Shown: positions 1 through 13,713, counted from the stretch's first letter. The stretch: DNA of 64,000 nt from Ridgeia piscesae (GCA_025642075.2 JAODUO010000148.1:275001-339000), one strand, 5' to 3'. A program made the numbers and translations. Notes: generated by a model not told the origin, from the letters alone.

Positions 1-57
1 GTGTGTGTGTGTGTGTTTTGTGTGTGTGTGTGTGGTGTGTGTGTGTGTGTGTGTGTG

Positions 58-114
<57 letters not shown>

Positions 115-140
115 GTGTGTGTGTGTGTTGTGTTGTGTAT
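1..140. repeat. (GT)n microsatellite, cut by window start
   Basis: Nearly pure GT dinucleotides with a few TTT interruptions. It runs off the left edge of the window, so its full length is unknown. The open frames in it are pure Cys-Val repeats and are not genes. Confidence 0.97.
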
Positions 141-171
141 TGATTCACTCCCAAAGAGTATCATCGCAACA

Positions 172-372
172 CCTTTACTGTAACATCGTAGTAGAATAAC
201 ACTGACTGCGTTGTAATATTGTTACACCGTTATTGTAACATTGCGATGGAGTTACACTGACGTTACTGTGTTGTAACATACTAACACTGTTATTGTAACA
301 TTATGATGGTGTACCATTGACGTTGCTGTATTGTAGCATAGTAACATCGTTATTGTAACATTGATATAGCTA
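172..372. repeat. Degenerate tandem repeat, about 60-bp period, 3 copies
   Basis: The phrase GTTATTGTAACATT recurs about every 60 bases (near 230, 288 and 348), with related TTGTAACAT and ACTGACGTT phrases between. The copies are visibly diverged, so this is an old array. Confidence 0.7.
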
Positions 373-1160
373 CGTGAAAAACCCATTAGACGAAATAAAA
401 TAGTTCCCCAAGAAGCAGGAGTTGGAGGAACGTGTGGCGTGCGAGGTCTTAGACGATGCCTGCAGCCACGAACAGTAGAGACAGATCATTAATTAACAAC
501 TGCAGTAAATCTCCACCCACTGCGATTATTCATCAAGGTCTCTTTCAATTTAGTAATTCTTTGCACATGTAGCGTGTCGTATCTAATGGCGCCAGTCCCA
601 GCGGGTTTCATGGAAATCCCAATTTATGTTTCACTGTTACGTCATCCTTGAGCGAGGGCGAGCCTACGTGTCTTTTGGAAGATAAACTATTTTTGCATCT
701 TATAGTAAGCTCAATCCCATTTAGCGTAGGTATTAAAATATTTAGCTACTCCATAATTAACGACAACACTTCTGCACTAATGGAAAGAATGGCAGGTTAT
801 TGTTCGCCAAATGGTATCAATGTTTACACAGATAACTATGCGAACGGGTGCTTTGGTTAAATAATGAACATTATCTATTTATGTTATTCATAAACTACTT
901 CACGATGCATTCTCCTACTTGAGGATGTGCGTTGGATGCGTGTCAATTAAACGTTACAGTTACATTTTGCAGAATTCTTAATTCACCGCGAATGTGTGAG
1001 TGTGGCAGGAAGAAGAAGGTGGCGTAGATTCCCGAGACGGGAAGACAAGTTAAACGAGACCCGGGGAAGGCTGACATGTGCAGCCACGAATGGGTGGTCA
1101 TTTCCGAAGATAAGCTTACAAGGGAAGTAGAGGAGGCAATGAAGAGACACGGCCCCGCCA
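373..1160. other. No gene recognised
   Basis: Ordinary unique-looking sequence. The open frames are short (72 codons or fewer) and resemble nothing I know. I see no splice-flanked coding block, RNA gene or transposon end. Confidence 0.5.
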
Positions 1161-1597
1161 ATCATAGTAGTAAGGGGAACAAGAAGAACAAGAAGAACGA
1201 GAAGAACAAGAAGAACAAGAAGAACAAGAAGAACCAGAAAAATAAGAAGAACAGAAAGAACGAGAAGAACGAGAAGAACGAGAAGAACGAGAAGAACGAG
1301 AAGAACGAGAAGAACGAGAAGAACGAGAAGAACGAGAAGAACGAGAAGAACGAGAAGAACGAGAAGAACGAGAAGAACCAGAAGAACCAGAAGAACCAGA
1401 AGAACCAGAAGAACCAGAAGAACCAGAAAAATAAGAAGAACAGAAAGAACAAGAAGAACAAAAAGAACATGAAAAACAAGAAGAACAAGAAGAACGAGAA
1501 GAACAAGAAGAACAAGAAGAACAAGAAGAACAAGAAAAACAAGAAGAACAAGAAGAACAAGAAGAACAAGAAAAACAAGAAGAACAAGAAGAACAAG
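1161..1597. repeat. Hexanucleotide array (AAGAAC / GAGAAC / CAGAAC)n
   Basis: About 70 hexamers of the form NAGAAC arranged in blocks: AAGAAC, then GAGAAC (about 1260-1377), then CAGAAC (about 1377-1430), then AAGAAC again. The + strand is almost free of T. Because the period is a multiple of three, long Lys-Asn-rich (+) and Leu/Phe-rich (-) open frames appear on both strands. These come from the repeat and are not credible proteins. Confidence 0.95.
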
Positions 1598-4518
1598 TGT
1601 GAGCGATGTTATAATAACCGGCGCGCCACCCAGCGAGCTGTCCTCGAACCTAATCCAGCGTAATCCCATATGTACTTCAGTACGTTCACAACGCTTAGCG
1701 GCATAGCTGAAGGACATACTGCAAGCGTCATCGTCAGACCAACGCGGAGCCGGCATAACCTTCCAGGAATTATTAGCAAAGGCAATTCTGGACGTAATCA
1801 CGGATGCGCGTGGCAGAGGACTTTCGTTGACGTCTTCACGTGACCCGGGAATCAGTTATCAAGATTCAAACAGCAGATAGCGCCCTCTATAGCAATATGT
1901 TAACGGCAGAGACCACAGTTATAATGGCATATTGAGTCGGTAATTTTTACTAATTGTATATAGAGTTTATCCATTTTAATACCGTTGCTGAGGTGTTGAT
2001 ACACTGAGAATAAAAAATGACCCCTTTAAGGACTCTGAAAAAAATTTATACTCTGTTATCCAACAGCAGCACACGATCATAATTATAAAGAGGCAGCCAG
2101 AGACGAGCGAGTGAAACTGTATGTTTAGGAAGTACATCACCTTACTACACAGTGAAATCAGAGCAGCCAGAAACTGAGAAATCATAATGTAATACATGAT
2201 TTTGCTTGGTGTTTGGTAAGATCACACTAAACATACGAATGTGGTGTTGCTACTTGTCGAAAATATACATAATTATTGTAAATGTGTCTTTGATTAAGTT
2301 TTAACAATGTGTGTTGATTTAGCATAACTTAAACGCCCGGTAGTCACACAGCAGCGCCGTCGGTTCCAGACGCGGTTCCGGGAGCCGCGTTTTCTTGCGT
2401 TCCGTCAATCAATGGACAAGTGCGCCTTCGTTAATTACACTACCTGGGACAATTTGCGACGGCGCGCAGATATCGATTCGTCGGTGCAAGGCATCGATCT
2501 AGACGTAAAGACGTAAGAATGTTGAACTGCTCACCTCTGGCTCACAACTCGCTGTGGCTCGCAGAAATTAAAACGTATGCTGCAGGATTTGCTATTTGTA
2601 AAAAATAGCCGGCAGACACAACGCGCAACGACACTTCAAAGGATAGCGGAACAACAAAAGGAGAACGCCGACACAAATAACATGTCTTCTTGTTTCAGGT
2701 CACGATAGAACCAGGAGCTGCACGCACTTTTTCAATCACAGAAGAACCTCTGGCAGTCCAGAAGATTATTTTCGTGATCAATGTCTTCGTGTTACACCAA
2801 GCAGCGTGTACCATTTTAGACATTGGTAATCGAGCAACGCGTGGCGCTATAGGATTACTAATAAATATCACTGTTGTTGAATTTGTCAGGGCGAAAACCT
2901 TTATACTGATAGCATAGATGTATACGTACATGCGGTTATAGCAATGTGTAATGGTAGGTTAAAATACAAATTTGTGGTGGTGTGTGTTTCTCTTTACAGA
3001 ACGCCGACTGTCACGCCCGTGTTGATGTTTTCCTCATGTCATACCATCTGCATCTATGGAGTATCCCACATAATTATGATGTTTATCGTTACGCTGGTGA
3101 CCACCTGGAGACCGACAGAGCACGTCTTCGTGCCTCGAGTGGATGACAACGACATCTCGACTACAACGATCCGTGCTCATATCGACAAATCAACAAACCC
3201 ATCGACTGAGAGCGGCCGAAACTAGTTACTTAGCATCAGATTGAGGCGATTCTTAGACGTGATTTTTACATAATCAGATGGTCGTAGTCTCCGTGACAAG
3301 AATCTCTGACAGTCTCCTGCAAGTGAGTTCGGTGTCAGCGAAAGTGTACTGAATAACACATTGCGTTTTTGCAATGCGCAAGACCAACGCATGTTGACGT
3401 CGTGTACATAAATATCATTATATTGACTGGTTGCACCAAAGGTAATGATTTACACAGCTTTGGTTTCAATAAAATGTACCGGCTTCCAACGCCGCCAAAC
3501 CGTTGGTGTTTCTCTGTGGAGAATCAACCCAACCGCTCGTGCATTTCTATGCCACAAAGTGTACTGTCATTTACATATATTACGGTAAACGCTTCAACGC
3601 TTTCATCCACTATGAACTCTAAACTGCCACAAATTACAGGACACTCAATGGAAAACAGCCGCTTGAGGTTTTCCGGAAATGTAATCAGTGACCAGTCTAG
3701 ATGGCGGCAAGTCCTCTTCAAGATGGCTCCAACAACGTTGACTCCTTTCGCTGGATGCAGCTTAATTCGCCAGCTGCCCTGATGAGTCACGTCGCTGGTC
3801 ATCGAAATCAACGATATGAATACCGACCAAACATCTCAATTTGCCGTGACCGGGAAGGCGGATGATGTCTTGGACATCGACTAATCGGCTGTGAGCCTTT
3901 GTGCTTGATTCCTGATGTTGAAAGTGAGTTTGTCAGCTGCCGAGACACAAGCGGAACAACCACTACCTGCGTTGGGGCACAAACGCGCTAATGATAATCC
4001 TTTAATATATTTATTCAAAGTAGGCTAATCGCGCCATTACAAAGCGAACTGCTTCATCGCGTTAGTTACTCGCATTATACAATTCGTCCTTACACTCTCG
4101 TATTACATTGTCATGTTGCCATAGCAACGCGTCCTTGAAGCCAATCACATTATTATTTCCTACTTCCTTGTCGTAATTTCGGCACTAGACAATTCAACAG
4201 TCTGCGACACGTCTGCAGAAGCCACCGACTAGAGCGCGCCTTATGGGATACGGAATAATCTCCTCAGATCGGAGACGTGAAACACACAAACCGCCAGATC
4301 AACGCATTCGCCAAATTGGTTTACGCTGAATTATTAACCACTGTGGCGTTCCAGTAGAGCTATCAAAAATTCAAGGGATAGCACCAGCCGCTCGCTGGGG
4401 AGTTGAAGAGACACGATCGCCGAGCGGGAAAATACCACAGTCAGTAGAAATGACAGCGAAGGAAATATTCGTTGTGATAGCGACGACAAATTGGCCGTGT
4501 AAATAAAAAGTAGACATT
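1598..4518. other. Unassigned sequence with two unrecognised open frames
   Basis: No domain, splice-flanked exon or transposon end recognised. Two open frames were considered: a + frame at 2690-2917, which follows a pyrimidine tract ending in CAG and has a mixed hydrophobic composition, and a - frame at 3524-3811 (95 codons) with normal-looking composition. Neither matches a family I know, and no partner exons with matching phase are visible. Either could be an exon of an unrecognised gene or a decayed transposon. Confidence 0.4.
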
Positions 4519-4712
4519 CGCCACAATCACATCGATATATACACTCGAGTTGATTGTGAATTTCATCATTGGTTGGCGTCCATTTGTTGCAATCAAGATA
4601 TACACTCGAGTCGTTTGTGAATTTCATCGTTGGTTGGCGTCTATTTATTGCAATGGAAATATACACTCGAGTTGATTGTGAATTTCATCATTGGTTGGCG
4701 TCCATTTATTGC
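4519..4712. repeat. 61-bp tandem repeat, 3 copies
   Basis: ACACTCGAG recurs at 4541, 4602 and 4663, exactly 61 bp apart, each followed by TGTGAATTTCATC and TTGGTTGGCGTC. The copies are about 95 percent alike, so the array is small and young. It shares no sequence with the other 61-bp array at 55.9-63.2 kb. Confidence 0.9.
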
Positions 4713-6109
4713 AAAGTCGTCCTGCATGTGGTTGTAGTTGATGAAACGAGTATCACAAAATCACGAATGCCGCTGCTAGTGTGTAAATCTGAAACCTAAA
4801 ACACAGCTATGCACTGTATATCTACTGCTATAGGAAAGTGTCGTGTTGTGTGTATATTTGTTCATGTACATGCAAAAAGTGCACGCCGTATGTCGATAAA
4901 CGCATAATATAAATTATATGAACGGTATTCAATTAATGAACAAACGTCTAAAATAATAAAAATTATTCATAACTCATTAGCGTATTATTATATATGTGCT
5001 GATAAAATTGTTAATACCATCGACTTATATTACTTACTGTAGTGGTAAAGCCAACGCCGGGCTTGCATAGTTTTTGTATTATTAAATTGTAACATTAGAG
5101 GCATGGCCAGAGAGAGAGAGAGAGAGAAGTTTATTAAAGGTCAATCAAATCAGACTTAATTTGACCGAGATACGTTTAAGGGACACAGGTAAACACGCAT
5201 TGCCCCATTTTGTAAAGTGAAAATATGGATTTGGCAGTAACTCTATATAGCTATATCTTTGTGGAACGAAGGCGCTGTCGAGTATATTAACGTTGACCCC
5301 GTGTGACGTATGAGACACGTGCAGTGCCTGTGTATATGTGATATGTCACTCGACCAGTGTTTACGAAGCAAGACTCAGGGGGAACTAAGTGAAGCCGATG
5401 CCATCCAATTTGGTGCAGAAAGTAGAAGCTTGAGATGGAACTAGGGCAGTATACTCAGGAATGATTGACCTGTTGCCGACAGTAGGATTGGGGTAGTGGC
5501 CACGTTGGTTATTGGAATTGCTAAGCAAAAAATTCTATGTCGTACAAGGTCGTACACAAACACATGTATGCGCACGAATAAGCGCAGATGCACACAAGGT
5601 CTGGCTTCACTTATATGCAGTGTCAGGTCAGCGGAGCCGTAACTATTTTATTTTCTGTAATGAATATCACCATCTTCTTAGTGACATTTACTGGATTAGC
5701 CCTGCAGATATAGCTTTTATCTGCAATTTCAATTCCCCAAAGGTTCTTACAAGTATTTTCATTTCCCTGCGTGGTATATATTACTTCCTTTGATGCACAC
5801 ACTATACTGAAGTGACCAAAGGTTTTGTCATACATACCATTATATATTACCACAGTGTTACTAATAAGTTCAACAATATTGGCACTGCGCTGTAACATTC
5901 ATCGCAGCATCGCAAGAACTATAATAATTTCCGGAGTCATTCGTCAACTCGTTGTTTCTGCGCACAGCGTTATTTGTTAGAGTCATCTATCAGAGTCATC
6001 TGTCAACTCTGGGTTCAGCTACCTTCGATTTCACGCGTAAATACACAGGGAAAAAGGACACATTAGGTTTTATCTTATTAGTGTTTGCGAACAATCTGGG
6101 TTACTGGGA
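4713..6109. other. No gene recognised; short (AG)n tract
   Basis: AT-rich sequence with a short AG run near 5112-5129. No coding exon, RNA gene or transposon end seen. The open frame at 5512-5793 has no recognisable content. Confidence 0.45.
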
Positions 6110-9100
6110 TGGTATCTATGTGGATCGTCCTTCTCAGAACATGATTCAGAGGACGGTCTCTGAGTGGATCGACCTTCTCAGAACATGACTCAGAGGATAA
6201 ATCTCTATGTCGATCGTCCTTCTCAGAACATGACTCAGAGAACGGTCTCTGAGTGGAACGTCCTTCTCAGAACATGACTCAGAGGACGGTCTCTATATGG
6301 ATCGTCCTTCTCAGAACATGACCCAGAGGACGGCCTCTATGTGGACCGTCCTTCTCAGAACCTGTCTCACAGGACGGTCTCTATGTGGACCGTCCTTCTC
6401 AGAACATGACTCAGAGGACGGTCTCTATGTCGATCGTCCCTCTCAGAACATGACTCAGAGGATGGTCTCTATGTGGACCGTCCTTCTCAGAACATGACTC
6501 AGAGGATGGTCTCTATGTGGACCGTCCTTCTCAGAACATGACTCAGAGGACGGTCTCTATGTGGATCGTCCTTCTCAGAACATGACTCAGAGGACGGTCT
6601 CTATGTGGATCGTCCTTCTCAGAACATGACTCAGAGGACGGTCTCTATGTGGATCGTCCTTCTCAGAACATGACTCAGAGGACGGTCTCTATGTGGATCG
6701 TCCTTCTCAGAACATGACTCAGAGGACGGTCTCTATGTGGACCGTCCTTCTCAGAACATGATTCAGAGGACGGTCTCTATGTGGATCGTCCTTCTCAGAA
6801 CATGACTCAGAGGACGGTCTCTATGTGGATCGTCCTTCTCAGAACATGATTCAGAGGACGGTCTCTATGTGGATTGTCCTTCTCAGAACATGCTTCAGAG
6901 GACGGTCTCTATGTGGATCGTCCTTCTCAGAACATGACTCAGAGGACGGTCTCTATGTGGATTGTCCTTCTCAGAACATGATTCAGAGGACGGTCTCTAT
7001 GTGGATCGTCCTTCTCAGAACATGACTCAGAGGACGGTCTCTATGTGGATCGTCCTTCTCAGAACATGATTCAGAGGACGGTCTCTATGTGGATCGTCCT
7101 TCTCAGAACATGATTCAGAGGACGGTCTCTATGTGGATTGTCCTTCTCAGAACATGACTCAGAGGACGGTCTCTATGTGGATTGTCCTTCTCAGAACATG
7201 ATTCAGAGGACGGTCTCTATGTGGACCGTCCTTCTCAGAACATGACTCAGAGGACGGTCTCTATGTGGATCGTCCTTCTCAGAACATGACTCAGAGGACG
7301 GTCTCTATGTGGATCGTCCTTCTCAGAACATGATTCAGAGGACGGTCTCTATGTGGATCGTCCTTCTCAGAACATGATTCAGAGGATGGTCTCTATGTGG
7401 ACCGTCCTTCTCAGAACATGACTCAAATGATTGTCCCTATGTGGATCGTCCTTCTCAGAACATGACTCAGAGGACGGTCTCTGTATGGATCGTCCTTCTC
7501 AGAACATGATTCAGATGATGGTCTCTATGTGGACCGTCCTTCTCAGAACATGACTCAAAGGACGGTCTCTATGTGGATCGTCCTTCTCAGAACATGACTC
7601 AGAGGACGGTCTCTATGTGGATCGTCCTTCTCAGAACATGATCAGAGGACGGTCTCTATGTGGATCGTCCTTCTCAGAACATGACTCAGAGGACGGTCTC
7701 TATGTGGATCGTCCTTCTCAGAACATGACTCAGAGGACGGTCTCTATGTGGATTGTCCTTCTCAGAACATGATTCAGAGGACGGTCTCTATGTGGATCGT
7801 CCTTCTCAGAACATGACTCAGAGGACGGTCTCTATGTGGATCGTCCTTCTCAGAACATGACTCAGAGGACGGTCTCTATGTGGATCGTCCTTCTCAGAAC
7901 ATGATTCAGAGGACGGTCTCTATGTGGATCGTCCTTCTCAGAACATGATTCAGAGGACGGTCTCTATGTGGATCGTCCTTCTCAGAACATGACTCAGAGG
8001 ACGGTCTCTATGTGGATCGTCCTTCTCAGAACATGATTCAGAGGACGGTCTCTATGTGGATTGTCCTTCTCAGAACATGATTCAGAGGACGGTCTCTATG
8101 TGGATCGTCCTTCTCAGAACATGATTCAGAGGACGGTCTCTATGTGGATCGTCCTTCTCAGAACATGATTCAGAGGACGGTCTCTATGTGGATCGTCCTT
8201 CTCAGAACATGATTCAGAGGACGGTCTCTATGTGGATCGTCCTTCTCAGAACATGACTCAGAGGACGGTCTCTATGTGGATCGTCCTTCTCAGAACATGA
8301 TTCAGAGGACGGTCTCTATGTGGATCGTCCTTCTCAGAACATGACTCAGAGGACGGTCTCTATGTGGATCGTCCTTCTCAGAACATGACTCAGAGGACGG
8401 TCTCTATGTGGATCGTCCTTCTCAGAACATGACTCAGAGGACGGTCTCTATGTGGATCGTCCTTCTCAGAACATGATTCAGAGGACGGTCTCTATGTGGA
8501 TCGTCCTTCTCAGAACATGACTCAGAGGACGGTCTCTATGTGGATCGTCCTTCTCAGAACATGACTCAGAGGACGGTCTCTATATGGATCGTCCTTCTCA
8601 GAACATGATTCAGAGGATGGTCTCTATGTGGATCGTCCTTCTCAGAACATGACTCAGAGGACGGTCTCTATGTGGATCGTCCTTCTCAGAACATGATTCA
8701 GAGGATGGTCTCTATGTGGACCGTCCTTCTCAGAACATGACTCAAAGGACGGTCTCTATGTGGATCGTCCTTCTCAGAACATGACTCAGAGGACGGTCTC
8801 TGTATGGATCGTCCTTCTCAGAACATGACTCAGAGGACGGTCTCTATGTGGACCGTCCTTCTCAGAACATGACTCAGAGGACGGTCTCTATGTGGATCGT
8901 CCTTCTCAGAACATGACTCAGAGGACGGTCTCTATGTGGACCGTCCTTCTCAGAACATGACTCAGAGGACGGTCTCTATGTGGATCGTCCTTCTCAGAAC
9001 ATGACTCAGAGGACGGTCTCTATGTGGACCGTCCTTCTCAGAACATGACTCAGAGGACGGTCTCTATGTGACCGTCCTTTCACTGTGAACGGTCCTATGT

Positions 9101-11357
9101 CGTCCTTCTCAGAACATGACTCAGAGGACGGTCTCTATGTGGATCGTCCTTCTCAGAACATGACTCAGAGGACGGTCTCTATGTGGATCGTCCTTCTCAG
9201 AACATGACTCAGAGGACGGTCTCTATGTGGATCGTCCTTCTCAGAACATGACTCAGAGGACGGTCTCTATGTGGATCGTCCTTCTCAGAACATGACTCAG
9301 AGGACGGTCTCTATGTGGATCGTCCTTCTCAGAACATGACTCAGAGGACGGTCTCTATGTGGATCGTCCTTCTCAGAACATGACTCAGAGGACGGTCTCT
9401 ATGTGGATCGTCCTTCTCAGAACATGACTCAGAGGACGGTCTCTATGTGGATCGTCCTTCTCAGAACATGACTCAGAGGACGGTCTGTATGTGGATCGTC
9501 CTTCTCAGAACATGACTCAGAGGACGGTCTCTATGTGGATCGTCCTTCTCAGAACATGACTCAGAGGACGGTCTCTATGTGGATCGTCCTTCTCAGAACA
9601 TGACTCAGAGGACGGTCTCTATGTGGATCGTCCTTCTCAGAACATGATTCAGAGGACGGTCTTTATGTGGATCGTCCTTCTCAGAACATGATTCAGAGGA
9701 CGGTCTCTATGTGGATCGTCCTTCTCAGAACATGATTCAGAGGACGGTCTCTATGTGGACCGTCCTTCTCAGAACATGACTCAGAGGACGGTCTCTATGT
9801 GGATCGTCCTTCTCAGAACATGATTCAGAGGACGGTCTCTATGTGGATAGTCCTTCTCAGAACATGACTCAGAGGACGGTCTCTATGTGGATCGTCCTTC
9901 TCAGAACATGACTCAGAGGACGGTCTCTATGTGGATCGTCCTTCTCAGAACATGACTCAGAGGACGGTCTCTATGTGGATCGTCCTTCTCAGAACATGAC
10001 TCAAAGGACGGTCTCTATGTGGATCGTCCTTCTCAGAACATGATTCAGAGGATGGTCCCTATGTGGACCGTCCTTCCCAGAACATAACTCAGAGGACGGT
10101 CTCTGTATGGATCGTCCTTCTCAGAACATGACTCAGAGGACGGTCTCTATGTGGATTGTCCTTCTCAGAACATGATTCAGAGGACGGTCTCTATGTGGAT
10201 CGTCCTTCTCAGAACATGATTCAGAGGATGGTCTCTATGTGGACCGTCCTTCTCAGAACATGACTCAAAGGATGGTCCCTATGTGGATCGTCCTTCTCAG
10301 AACATGACTCAGAGGACGGTCTCTATGTGGATCGTCCTTCTCAGAACATGATTCAGAGGATGGTCTCTATGTGGACCGTCCTTCTCAGAACATGACTCAA
10401 AGGATGGTCCCTATGTGGATCGTCCTTCTCAGAACATGACTCAGAGGACGGTCTCTGTATGGATCGTCCTTCTCAGAACATGATTCAGAGGATGGTCTCT
10501 ATGTGGACCGTCCTTCTCAGAACATGACTCAAAGGACGGTCCCTATGTGAACCGTCCTTCTCAGAACATGACTCAAAGGACGGTCTCTATGTGGATCGTC
10601 CTTCTCAGAACATGACTCAGAGGATGGTCCCTGTGTGGACCGTCCTTCCCAGAACATAACTCATAGGACGGTCTCTGTATGGATCGTCCTTCTCAGAACA
10701 TGACTCAGAGGACGGTCTCTGTATGGATCGTCCTTCTCAGAACATGACTCAGAGGACGGTCTCTATGTGGACCGTCCTTCCCAGAACATAACTGATAGGA
10801 CGGTCTCTGTATGGATCGTCCTTCTCAGAACATGACTCAGAGGACGGTCTCTATGTGGACCGTCCTTCTCAGAACATGACTCAGAGGATGGTCTCTATGT
10901 GGACCGTCCTTCTCAGAACATGACTCAGAGGATGGTCTCTATGTGGACCGTCCTTCTCAGAACATGATTCAGAGGACGGTCTTTATGTGGATTGTCCTTC
11001 TCAGAACATGATTCAGAGGACGGTCTCTATGTGGATCGTCCTTCCCAGAACATAACTCATAGGACGGTCTCTGTATGGATCGTCCTTCTCAGAACATGAC
11101 TCAGAGGACGGTCTCTATGTGGATCGTCCTTCCCAGAACATGACTCAGAGGACGGTCTCTATGTGGATCGTCCTTCTCAGAACATGACTCAGAGGATGGT
11201 CTCTATGTGGATCGTCCTTCTCAGAACATGACTCAGAGGATGGTCTCTATGTGGATCGTCCTTCTCAGAACATGACCCAGAGTGTGGTCTCTATGTGGAT
11301 CGTCCTTCTCAGCACATGACTCAGAGGACGGTCTCTATGTGGACCATCCTTCCCAGA
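6110..11357. repeat. 44-bp satellite array, about 119 units, with AP-1 consensus motifs
   Basis: Head-to-tail 44-bp units fill about 5.2 kb. Each contains GTCCTTCTCAGAACATGA, then (C/T)TCAGAGGACGGTCTC. Units mainly vary at one site, TGACTCA or TGATTCA; TGACTCA is the textbook AP-1 (Fos/Jun) site and is the commoner form. Within each unit CGTCC and GGACG can pair as a short hairpin stem. Diverged units cluster at both edges and around 10.0-11.1 kb, while the middle is very uniform, as expected when an array is homogenised from its core. One scrambled unit lies near 9068-9105. The period is not a multiple of three, so short open frames in it are accidental. Confidence 0.97.
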
Positions 11358-12249
11358 TGCCAGTATCGTTTTAACAGAGTGACCTGTATACACAGCCACT
11401 TGGTACTTGAGAATGGATGATATCTTAATTCCAATCCACATTGTTCCTCAAACGGTTAGTCAGTGCTGCCTTGTTCTACTACTGCCTTATGTTTAGAGAC
11501 CATGATTGCTGTTACAATGTCCATTACCAATCAATAGTACAATCATTATTCAGTTTTGCCATAGTTCATTTATGTGCTATTTATTCCGTAAAATGGTGAG
11601 TCCATCATGAGACAATCAACGGTATATGGTTAAACGACCGACTATCTATCACGAAATATTGAGCTCTCTGATGGTGAGACGTGTTGTCCATCCGGACATA
11701 GTCAGCCGTTGATAACGAAGCGAGTTGTCCGTATTAAGATGTTCAGCGGTCTGTGGTGAAACGGAGAGTGGTCCATCGTGAGACGTTCAGCCGTCCATGA
11801 TGAAACGACATGTAGTCTATCGTGAGATGATCAGCTGTCCACGATGAAGCTACGTGTTGCACATAGACAAGTCACCGTAACAGGTCGCGCCAGGCGCCTC
11901 ACTCTCTGATGGTCCTATTAATCGCGGCATTGTAGCAGAACGTGTCGCCTAATGTCGTTTGTAGAGCGAATTAAGGCAGCCACGCATAGGGCGATTCAGC
12001 AAACTAGATTTGCATGGTTGATGTGTTTCACTAACGCACATAGTGGTATCTCGTCAGAATAATATTCGATCTGGAAAATCGTCCTAGAGATGTTATCTCT
12101 GGTATTTTGTCACTGCAATGTTTTCTCTGGTATTACGGCTCAGTAATATCATCTTCTCAGGCGTCTCGTCACAGTAACATTCTATCTGTAATATCGTCCT
12201 AGCAACGTTACATCCGGTATTTCGTCACTGCAGTATTATCTTTATGTTT
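11358..12249. repeat. Old degenerate tandem repeats
   Basis: At about 11590-11870 a phrase like GTCCATCGTGAGACGTTCAG recurs several times in diverged form. At about 12060-12245 phrases like CTGGTATTNNGTCACTGCA recur. Both look like decayed minisatellites. No gene seen. Confidence 0.5.
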
Positions 12250-12790
12250 AAACATTATATCGGTTTGTGAGTGGTGAGGATACTTTGACCTGTGGGTATG
12301 ACAGTGATAGTTTGACATTTGTGGTGGCGTGAACACTTTTATCCGTCGGGTGACGTGGACGTTTTACCCGTGGGTGACAGGATTGGTTAGACAGTTCTAC
12401 CCGTGAATGATGTGGACACTTCGACCCATGGGGTGACATGGACACTTCGGTCTTTGTGATTACGTGAAAACTGTTGCATTTTGGTAATGTGGACACTTCG
12501 GTCTTTGGGATGACGTGGATATTTCGCCCCGTAGGATGACATAGATACTTCGGCCTTTGGGGTAACGTCGACACTGGCCTGTTGAGGTACGTGGACACTT
12601 CAGACTTTGGGGTGACGTCGACACTGGCCTGTTGAGTTACGTGGACACTTCAGTCTTTGGGGTAACGTCGACACTGGCCTGTTGAGGTACGTGGACACTT
12701 CAGACTTTGGGGTAACGTCGACACTGGCCTGTTGAGTTACATGGACACTTCAGTCTTTGGGGTGTCGTGGACACGTCAGCCATTGGGACT
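12250..12790. repeat. Minisatellite: diverged GTGGACACTTC phrases leading into 50-bp units
   Basis: The left part (12250-12555) carries diverged copies of a phrase around GTGGACACTTCG. From about 12555 to 12770 the array becomes regular with a 50-bp period: GTCGACACTGGCCTGTTGAG recurs at steps of exactly 50. Open frames across it on the - strand arise from the repeat. Confidence 0.8.
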
Positions 12791-13642
12791 GTGAGGATAC
12801 TTAAGTTTTTGGATGACGTGGACCGTCTGGCCCATAGGGTGACGTCCACATCTTCGGCCCGACGTGAGGCGGCGACCGAAGCGCCCACAAGGCAGTCCCC
12901 CGCCCGGCTCAGTCGCCCCAGAGAATCGTTAATCTCATCGTGACCGCTACACACCTAATGGCCGTTGATACTCACTAAATAATTATAATTAATCCCCAGG
13001 GAGGACTGATCCACCTCGTCGGCGTCGTAACCACGACCGTAATCAGTGCACTCCCGCACCCAGGCCGCCTAATGCGATGAAAACGATGATAAAAAGCTCG
13101 CCAGGTCGTATTAGCCTTTACGCGAACGCACGGATTTCTCCTCCACAAAGTGGGTCAACATAAACCCGCCTGCAGAGTCCTGCCGTTCATATTTTATCGT
13201 ACTGCAAACGACACACCGTTGCTTCATAAAAGCATTATAGCTGCTGGTTATTCCGCTGTCTTGCGGAATTTTGATTGACATTTCTGATGCATTAATAGAT
13301 AGGAACCAGGCTGCAACACTACAATGCACCTGTTACATGCAAATAGCGTTTCAGCATAATTATTTCTATCCTTCACTGACATATAATTATTATCTGTTAC
13401 TGTATAATATATGTGTTTACATTAAACACATATCAAGGGTGAACGTGCGAGAATATACATTAGCATAGTTCCGGCGTTGTTGTCTTAAATTGTCTTTCTG
13501 AAATCTCAGTGTAATAGTAGTACTACAGTGAACATAACATTGGCCACTTATCATATTTTGAAAATTAGTAGTTCTTCGTTACCGGGTTTATCTGAGATAA
13601 CAACCAATACTGCTGACATCACGTGACGTAGCGTCTCTACCA

Positions 13643-13651
<9 letters not shown>
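12791..13651. other. Unassigned, partly GC-rich
   Basis: A GC-rich patch lies at about 12830-12960, followed by AT-rich sequence. No exon with recognisable protein content and no transposon end seen. Confidence 0.4.

Positions 13652-13711
<60 letters not shown>
13652..13711. repeat. (TA)n microsatellite
   Basis: About 30 uninterrupted TA dinucleotides. Confidence 0.97.

Positions 13712-13713
<2 letters not shown>

Noticed and set aside
1076..1663. Long open frames (about 195 codons on +, 144 and 272 on -) across the AAGAAC array
   Set aside because: The period is six, so all frames tend to stay open; the products are Lys-Asn or Leu/Phe strings with no start or splice context worth trusting.
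3524..3811. 95-codon - strand frame with protein-like composition
   Set aside because: No recognisable domain, no clear splice sites, and an equally long frame on the opposite strand (3369-3782). Kept only as a note.
6297..7025. 66-codon open frames in the 44-bp satellite
   Set aside because: 44 is not a multiple of three, so frames close by rotation; the fragments repeat the satellite and have no independent support.
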